Under the pieces are notes generated by a model. The model saw only the letters and a program-made list of their open reading frames with translations, did not search any database and had not been told where the DNA came from. DNA of 64,000 bases from Cryptomeria japonica. Lineage: Eukaryota; Streptophyta; Pinopsida; Cupressales; Cupressaceae. The stretch covers positions 598,429,335 to 598,493,334 of the forward strand of contig NC_081415.1 in NCBI RefSeq assembly GCF_030272615.1, read 5' to 3'. Of this stretch, positions 58,360 to 64,000 are shown piece by piece (position 1 is the first letter of the stretch; each line of letters opens with the position of its first letter). A program made the position numbers and the translations under genes.

Positions 58360-58680
58360 TAGCGCATAGGAGCAACATCCTAGCGCATCTCAACCATCCA
58401 ATAGTGCATTTGAACCAAAATTTAGTGCTTTCATCGCTCACATTAGTGCATGATCAGTATCATACTGGTAAGAATTCAGATAGCGCTTCTCAACACCACT
58501 ATAGCGCATAAGAGCATCAACATAGCGCATCCAAAGCATATTATAGCACATGACCTATCGAATAATTGTATTATCACATAGTATAAAGTAGCGCATTTGA
58601 GAGGTAGCATAGCGCATCTGGAACATTATGTAGCACTTTGAGAGCATCCTTTAGTGTATCAGGTCTCTATTCTAGCGCAT
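58360..58680 (+). repeat. Second TAGCGCAT-motif array in the leader of G2
   Basis: About fourteen words (TAGCGCAT at least seven times, e.g. 58360 and the last ending 58680; others TAGTGCAT, TAGCGCTT, TAGCACAT) every 20-30 bases, plus spacers ending often in CAAC or CATC. Confidence 0.75.
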
Positions 58681-59128
58681 GGTCAAAATTAGTGGAAAAT
58701 AGAGAGCAAACTAGTCACCTTGTGAAATTTTCATCAATAGTTTGAGATACCCTTTGAGGTCCTTTGAAGAATCCAACAAATGAAACTTCAAAAAAGGGAT
58801 CATAAGTGACAAATTTTTGAACCCAACAAAGCATTCTCAGAAAGAGTTTTCAAATCTTCAACTAGCTAGAGATCGGATTTCATCCAACAAAATTAAGGAA
58901 TATCAAAATAATGATCAAAGGCTCCACCATCCAACGAATCCTATCAACATCAATACCTAGTTAGGTTCTCAAGTTGTCAAATTAAGTTTCTAGATCGTGA
59001 AACTTGACTCATATCATTTGACAAACTTTGTCATAGAAGCGAATCAAACTAAACTTCTAATTGACAAGTAAAATTGAGTTTCCAAATGAAGTATCCTTAT
59101 CCAACCATCAAACATCAACATTGATGAT

Positions 59129-59518
59129 TTGTGTATGACCACTCCCCATATTTTGACAAGAATAAGTCTTCATCAAAAGACTAATTTGAAGAAAATACAA
59201 CCTAGTTCTAAGGGACTTATCAAAAGGAATAAATTTATATATATCAATCGTCAATTCTTTACATCACATCGCACATTATTGCATCATATCCGGTTGTATA
59301 TCAAAGGAAAAACCAACAAATTTGGCAAAGAACCTTTGAGAAGTAGGGCTTACATTCAGAAAGCAACATTCAACAAATGCCTTAATAATAGAGGAAAGAT
59401 TAACCCCGCTTTGTTTCCAAATTTTCTTATCACTTACAACGAGGCTCGACCTAAGCCACCAACTCCACCAAGAACCCTAATAGAAAAAGAAGAATTCACT
59501 ATGGTAGAGATATATTAA
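59129..59518 (+). CDS. Short basic ORF directly upstream of gag (G2)
   Basis: Open for 129 codons from an ATG at 59129. Basic and Lys/Asn-rich, with no known domain; ends NEARPKPPTPPRTLIEKEEF and then TMVEIY. Its stop overlaps the next ATG in TAATG (59516-59520), so gag could be reached by re-initiation. Plant Ogre-type gypsy elements have an ORF in this place. It is intact here, unlike most genes in the window, but the start is uncertain: earlier in-frame ATGs may be lost. Function unknown. Confidence 0.45.
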   Translation: MCMTTPHILTRISLHQKTNLKKIQPSSKGLIKRNKFIYINRQFFTSHRTLLHHIRLYIKGKTNKFGKEPLRSRAYIQKATFNKCLNNRGKINPALFPNFLITYNEARPKPPTPPRTLIEKEEFTMVEIY

Positions 59519-60489
59519 TGCCCATTGTCACTCAATCTCAGAGAAACAAAAAGAAGGAATCTCAACCAGAATCAAGTATGAGTCGTAGACTGTCTAATCC
59601 TTTTGATGAATATGCAAATATGGGAGAAATGAAGATCACTGAAGAACATCTCCAAGAATATCAAGAGAATGCATCTTTTCAAAAATTTGTAGAAAGACTT
59701 ATACAAGTGGATAAGGAAAAATATTTACTCATGCTAACTAGAAAAGAAGTCAATATTCGTGAGGATTTCGACACAGAAAACTTAAGGAATACAGATGATA
59801 TAATTTCAAGAACAAGAGCGAGAAACTATGCTTATCAATAAAAACGGAGAGAAGAAGAGGCACATGATCAAGAAAACATGTGCAACAAAGATCACACCCA
59901 TGAACAAGACAACACTCATGAACAAAACTATGTCGGCTATCGAGAAAATCTTAATGAACAAGGGGAAGCTCCCCATCAAAGGAAAAATGTACCCATAACT
60001 TATCTTACACAAAAACTTCAAACACTTCAAAGACAAATGCAGGACATGCAACAAGGAACCACAGTGCGATATTCATTAGACAAAATTTATCCTTATCCTT
60101 TGATAGGAGATTGAAAATGGTACCTTTTCCCCCAAATTCAAATATATATAAGTATGACAAATATGATGGTAAGAGTGATCCCCGTGATCACGTTTCAGAA
60201 TTTTGTACCGTGAGCTTAGAGATTTCTCACAATGACACATACTTAATGAGATTATTCTGAAGAAATTTGGGAGGGCAAACAATCGAGTGGTTATCAAAAC
60301 TCACACCTCCCATCAGATCATTTGATGAGTTGGTGAACAAATTCATAACACAATACTCCTATAACATCCAACACGTGATCACCATACTAGATGTGTGTAA
60401 CACGAAACAAAAGAACAATGAAACATTCATGGTGTTTCTACAATGATGGAGGCACATGGTACCAAGATATCCACGAGATCTTAAATAGT
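59518..60489 (+). pseudogene. Ty3/gypsy gag of G2, interrupted by element F
   Basis: Starts MPIVTQSQRNKKKESQPESS at 59518. A single TAA at 59839 (probably from CAA) breaks an otherwise continuous frame of acidic helix and a His/Glu-rich stretch (HTHEQDNTHEQNY). After 60112 the frame shifts and the Gag core follows: KYDGKSDPRDHVSEF, GGQTIEWLSKLTPP and SFDELVNKFITQY, the classic retrotransposon Gag pattern (YDGxxDPxxHV, xxWFxxLxP, SFxxLxxxF). Stops occur near 60259 and 60445. Cut at 60490, before any knuckle or protease. Confidence 0.75.
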
Positions 60490-61693
60490 TGAAATAACTG
60501 GAAGACAACTGAGAGGGGGGTGAATCAGTTGTCACGGATTACAAGAACATTTAGCAATTAAAACTTCAATACCGGAATGCTTAAACCAAATACTAGAATA
60601 GCAGTTAAACAAATTAAGCATAAACAATAATCACAAAATAAATCCCATCTACATGACACCAAGATTTATACGTGGAAAACCCGGTAAAGGGAAAAACCAC
60701 TATGGGAAGCCTAACCATAGTCAGAGAATAATTCTACAGTAAGTATGTGAATTACAATTGATGGGCCTGCACTTGCAGGAAGGCCAACAACCTAAAGCGC
60801 ACTGCTCATCACAAAAGGAGTCTCACTGACTGCATAGAAATCTAGACTACAATCTGGAAAAGTGTTTGAACTACAAAAATAACATCTCCTATGCTCGAGT
60901 ATAGTTCTAGTTAAGCTCTATACTCGAGGACTAAATCCTCTTACATAAACACAATTCGATCTCTAGTGATCGACCAAATCCTCTCCTTGAACGATATTAC
61001 ATTATCCGTACATTACATATTCATTTCCATGACCTTCTTCTCTACCATATGATCTAAAATGAGATCTTACATCATGTATATACAAACCCTCAACCATAAA
61101 CAATTAGGTCAACCACCAGACAATAAACCAATTACATAATTCAAAAACATGTCTACCTTAGACCAAATAAATAATATCTAACACAAGACATCCCAGAAAC
61201 ACATCGAGAGGTCTAATCCACACGCTTCATTAAGCCGGTCCATGACCTAGATCAACCGGGACCATACATAGGTCCACACGCTAAAGAAATTATCTCCATC
61301 CGCCAAGTCTCAAACATGAACACCAACAGCATCTTGAAACCCCAGCAATATCTACACCAACACCACTTATGCAATTCACCAAAGATCTTCATCAAAATCT
61401 CTGTCGGTGAAACCCTCACTGGAACCAAAAGCCAAGCTTCTAAGCAAACAGGATAGCATCCGATCACCAGACCAAAACCAAATGACTAAATATGATCATG
61501 AGCATCATGAATAAGCTAATTCCATAACCAAATCATAGTGAAACCTACCAGATCATGCCGGATCCAAACAAACCAGAAACTGTTCAACCTACCAGGACCA
61601 GAAGGGTGTTGATAAAGAATCCAAATAGCTAGAGTTGATATCAATGACAAAACATAAATGCAACACATAATTAATTCTTCAAAATGGCCAACA
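60490..61693 (-). repeat. 3' LTR of element F (1204 bp)
   Basis: On the minus strand it begins TGTTGGCCATTTTG at 61693 and ends CCAGTTATTTCA at 60490. Hairpin set present (third stem 60766-60779, loop AG instead of TG). Confidence 0.75.
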
Positions 61694-61705
61694 ATCTCCC
61701 CCTTT
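61694..61705 (-). promoter_or_regulatory. Polypurine tract of element F
   Basis: AAAGGGGGAGAT on the minus strand, touching the LTR. Two more purine tracts (near 61895 and 61945) lie in the 450-base untranslated region. Confidence 0.7.
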
Positions 61706-62153
61706 GGCATTGATGGCAACACTAGATGTGAAAAACATCTAAGTACCAAGAAATGCCAAACAGGTCTTTCCTAATGGATGATAGCCAACAATCTCCCACA
61801 TAAAGATATAGAAATGAAGTTTTGAAACAAAGACCAAACTCCCCTTATGAATGGTATCTTTGTAAGGCTTTGAAATATACATATATATCTCCCCCTGATG
61901 TATACAACCAACTCCTTAAGTTTCTTTTTTACATCAGTATCTCTCCCCCTTTGACATCAATGCTAGAAACCTAACAGAAATATCAAAGCAAAAACATAAA
62001 CCATTGAGTCATAAAGTTGACTACTCCCCCTGAGCAGTAGCATGCCCACATTAGTGTCAGAATGAAAAATATCTCTAATAATGCATACCAGACTGATACC
62101 AAATCACATCAATCAAGTCTCTACTGGAGGGGTAGAAACCCCTAATCTGTCTC

Positions 62154-62465
62154 TCAGGTACTCAAATGATTCTTTAGGCAAAGGTTATAGTTGATAGATA
62201 TGTGATTTGTCTTAGAATGAAATACCAGATTCTTTGATATATAAATAGAAGCAGAGTTATCACAGTGAATAACTACCAGTGCATCACAATCCACCTTTAT
62301 ATCCTTCAAAATTTTCTTTATCCATAAAACTTGTGTACAGTTAGTAGCAACAGCATCTGTATATGCACATAATGTAGAGTCATCATCCTTAGGGTACCAC
62401 AAACCATATTCTGATGTACCTTGCAAGTATCTAAATATCCTTTTCACTGCACTCTCATGATTTTC
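62154..62465 (-). pseudogene. RNase H of element F with internal deletion
   Basis: Reads FRYLQGTSEYGLWYPKDD and LCAYTD, then jumps to AVATNCTQVLWIKK and ends with the VIHCDNSASIYISKN block. In element E the gap holds NWAGDVDD... to ELEYVA, about 45 codons including catalytic residues, so this copy has lost the middle of the RNase H in frame. Confidence 0.75.
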
Positions 62466-63330
62466 TCTAGGATCACTCTAAAATTTTGATATAATACAAA
62501 CAACATTCATTATGTCAGGCCTAGTCTGAGTCAAATGAAGCAGACCTCCAATCATAGATTTGTGTCTAGTAGGATTTACCTGTGCAGAAACATCTTTTAT
62601 TGTCAATTTCTCACTAGTAACCATAGGAGTTACCGGTTTACAATATCCCATACCAAATTCCTTCAACAATTCCTTAGCATACTTAGTTTGATAGATGAAA
62701 ATACCTTTGTTAGCCTGAGTAATCTGCAAACCTAAGAAAAATTTCATCTCCCCACTCATAGACATTTCAAATTCATTCTTCATATTGTTAGCAAATTGCT
62801 TACACAACTTATCTTCACCTCCAAAAATGATATCATCAACAAATACTTCAATAATTAATATATCATCATCAGTGATCTTGTAATATAAATTACTATCAGC
62901 ATTACCCTTAAAGCTTCAAAAGATATTTATCCAACCTTGCATACAAATCTCTAGGTGCTTGTTTCAATCGATATAAAGCTTTCCATAACCTACAAACCAT
63001 GTTTGTATCATCTGATAGTGAAAAACCATCAGGTTGCTCAATATAAACTTCCTCATCAAGATCCCCATTCAAAAATGCACACTTAACATCCATCTGATAA
63101 ACCTTGTAGTTTTTTTGAGTAACATAGGCAAGAAATAATCTTATAGCTTCAATCCTAGCTACATGTGCAAAAGTCTCTTCATAACCAATTCCTTCCTTCT
63201 GAGAATATCCTTTACAAACCAATCTAGCCTTATTTCTTATAACTTGACCATCCTCATTCAATTTATTCCTAAAAACCCTTTTAGTTCCAATAACATTCTT
63301 ATTTTTTAGGTTGGGGAACCAAAAGTCCAT
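62466..63330 (-). pseudogene. Copia reverse transcriptase of element F
   Basis: From 63330: [67 protein letters not shown] (fingers and palm of Copia RT). After a shift near 62908 comes FVDDIIFGG (62843-62817), the catalytic box with both Asp. Then FEMSMSGEMKFFLGLQI and the TRPDIMNVVCIISKF connection. It would copy element RNA to DNA with RNase H. A few stops and one shift show it is dead. This is the only RT core in the window. Confidence 0.85.
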
Positions 63331-64000
63331 GTGTTATTTTTCTCAATTCAATCTAATTCTTCTTCCATAGCTTTCAACCAATATTCATCTTTACATGCCT
63401 CAATTACTGATACCAGTTCAACTTGTAAAATTAAACATACCTCATTAGTTGTTAGTCTTCTTCTTGTCATTACTCCATTGTTCTTATCCCCAATGATCTA
63501 ATCTTCTGAATGATTTAATCTTACATACCTAGGAGTCTTCTGACTCTCTATTCCTCTTCCCTGTTCTTCAGTTACTATAGAACTTTCTGATACTACTGGA
63601 GTAACTAGTTCAACACTCTATTTCAGTAAAGGTGCTATCGGTTTAGATATAATTATTTTCACCGCCGGTTCCTTCTCATAAACTCTGATTTGACCTTTAT
63701 TCAGCTCATCCACTTTGTAATTAGCACTCTCTGCAATTATCTATAATCTTTTTGTTATAACATCTATATGCCTTTCTTTCATTAGAATAACCAAGAAATA
63801 TGCCTTCATCACATCTATGACCACATTTTCCAATGATATCATCTCTCTTGATATAACATTTACTACCAAAGACTATAATACTTAATTGTACGTGTATTGC
63901 CAAACCATAATTCATAAGGTGTCTTACCGGTTTCTCCTTTGATATGTACTTTGTTGAATGTATAAACTGTTGTGCTCACTCCTCTCCAGTAGATATGAGG
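63331..64000 (-). pseudogene. C-terminal integrase and linker of element F (to window edge)
   Basis: 63915-63721 reads FGSKCYIKRDDIIGKCGHRCD, GIFLGYSNERKAYRCYNKK, the end of Copia integrase (GKF/GIFLGY block) seen also in E. The part between 63720 and 63331 is the low-complexity linker to RT, with stops in all frames and TEEQGRGIESQKT-like acidic pieces. The integrase core is outside the window. Confidence 0.7.

Larger units (their letters stand above)
55842..59128 (+). other. Long leader of G2, without a gene
   Basis: About 3.3 kb (including the nested solo LTR). No frame is supported. It holds two arrays of TAGCGCAT-like motifs (separate entries) and A-rich stretches. Confidence 0.5.
54385..60489 (+). 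mobile_element. Gypsy element G2: 5' LTR, long leader, upstream ORF, gag; cut by F
   Basis: 5' LTR (54385-55815), primer site (55824-55841), a leader of about 3.3 kb (plus a 786-bp nested solo LTR), an ORF upstream of gag, then gag interrupted at 60490 by Copia element F. A long leader, an extra ORF before gag and this primer site recall the Tat/Ogre branch of plant Ty3/gypsy; assignment is inference because pol is not in the window. Confidence 0.7.
60490..64000 (-). mobile_element. Element F: Copia retrotransposon, 3' half, continuing past the window
   Basis: 3' LTR (60490-61693), polypurine tract (61694-61705), then, reading on the minus strand from the window end, integrase end, RT and RNase H. 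Inserted in the gag of G2. Its 5' half is outside the window, so the target duplication cannot be tested. Confidence 0.8.

Noticed and set aside
58360-58680. Regularly spaced short words resembling a CRISPR array
   Set aside because: Repeat word is only 8 bases, degenerate, without fixed spacer length or cas genes, and in plant DNA.

Overview
The window is plant nuclear DNA made almost entirely of nested, decayed retrotransposons. I see no host gene, tRNA, rRNA or CRISPR array. The long AT-rich repeat stretches, the many large LTR families, the frequent pol-less elements and the old, heavily broken copies suggest a very large repeat-rich plant genome. My best guess is a conifer or other gymnosperm, but nothing here proves the taxon.

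Layout. (1) 1-4679: a Ty3/gypsy-type element (family A) with gag-protease but no reverse transcriptase, ending in a 1.2 kb LTR. It sits in an older Copia-type LTR (4680-5158). (2) 5764-8866: a broken minus-strand ORF of about 1000 codons with no enzyme domain (element M). (3) 9838-18042: a pol-less element (C1) with a zinc-knuckle gag and another long non-enzymatic ORF ('ORF-X'). Its 3' LTR is split by a 5'-truncated LINE and then partly duplicated in tandem. C1 lies in the 3' end of a gypsy element G1, whose LTR is 18896-20313. (4) 20381-22300: minus-strand gypsy gag-protease remains. (5) 24300-25862: a solo LTR with a perfect 5-bp target duplication. (6) 27472-29152: a Copia 5' LTR plus gag fragment. 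(7) 30454-39375: a complete-ended minus-strand sister of C1 (element C), interrupted by a second family-A copy (B, about 35056-38140). (8) 39463-53324: a tandem LTR arrangement of a pol-less Copia-type family with 2.5 kb LTRs (D), carrying a nested Copia element E (44936-49916). (9) 53864-54384: a Copia gag fragment cut by gypsy element G2 (54385-60489). G2 has a long leader, an upstream ORF and gag, holds a solo LTR in its leader, and is cut in gag by a minus-strand Copia element F (60490 to the window end).

How the parts relate. Pol enzymes are visible only in E and F (Copia) and as RNase H traces in the LINE. A/B, C/C1 and D keep gag, LTRs, primer sites and polypurine tracts but no recognisable pol, so they look non-autonomous and would need pol from relatives. 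The most unusual signals are: a long ORF with a helical N-terminal part, charged middle and coiled-coil end, seen in C, C1, M and downstream of RNase H in the LINE; arrays of a TAGCGCAT-like motif in the G leader and again, in inverse orientation, beside an apparent antisense promoter; and a set of small LTR hairpins whose stems change in a compensating way between families.

Boundaries were read by eye from TG..CA ends, primer sites and alignment of copies. Frameshifts in broken genes are placed only approximately.
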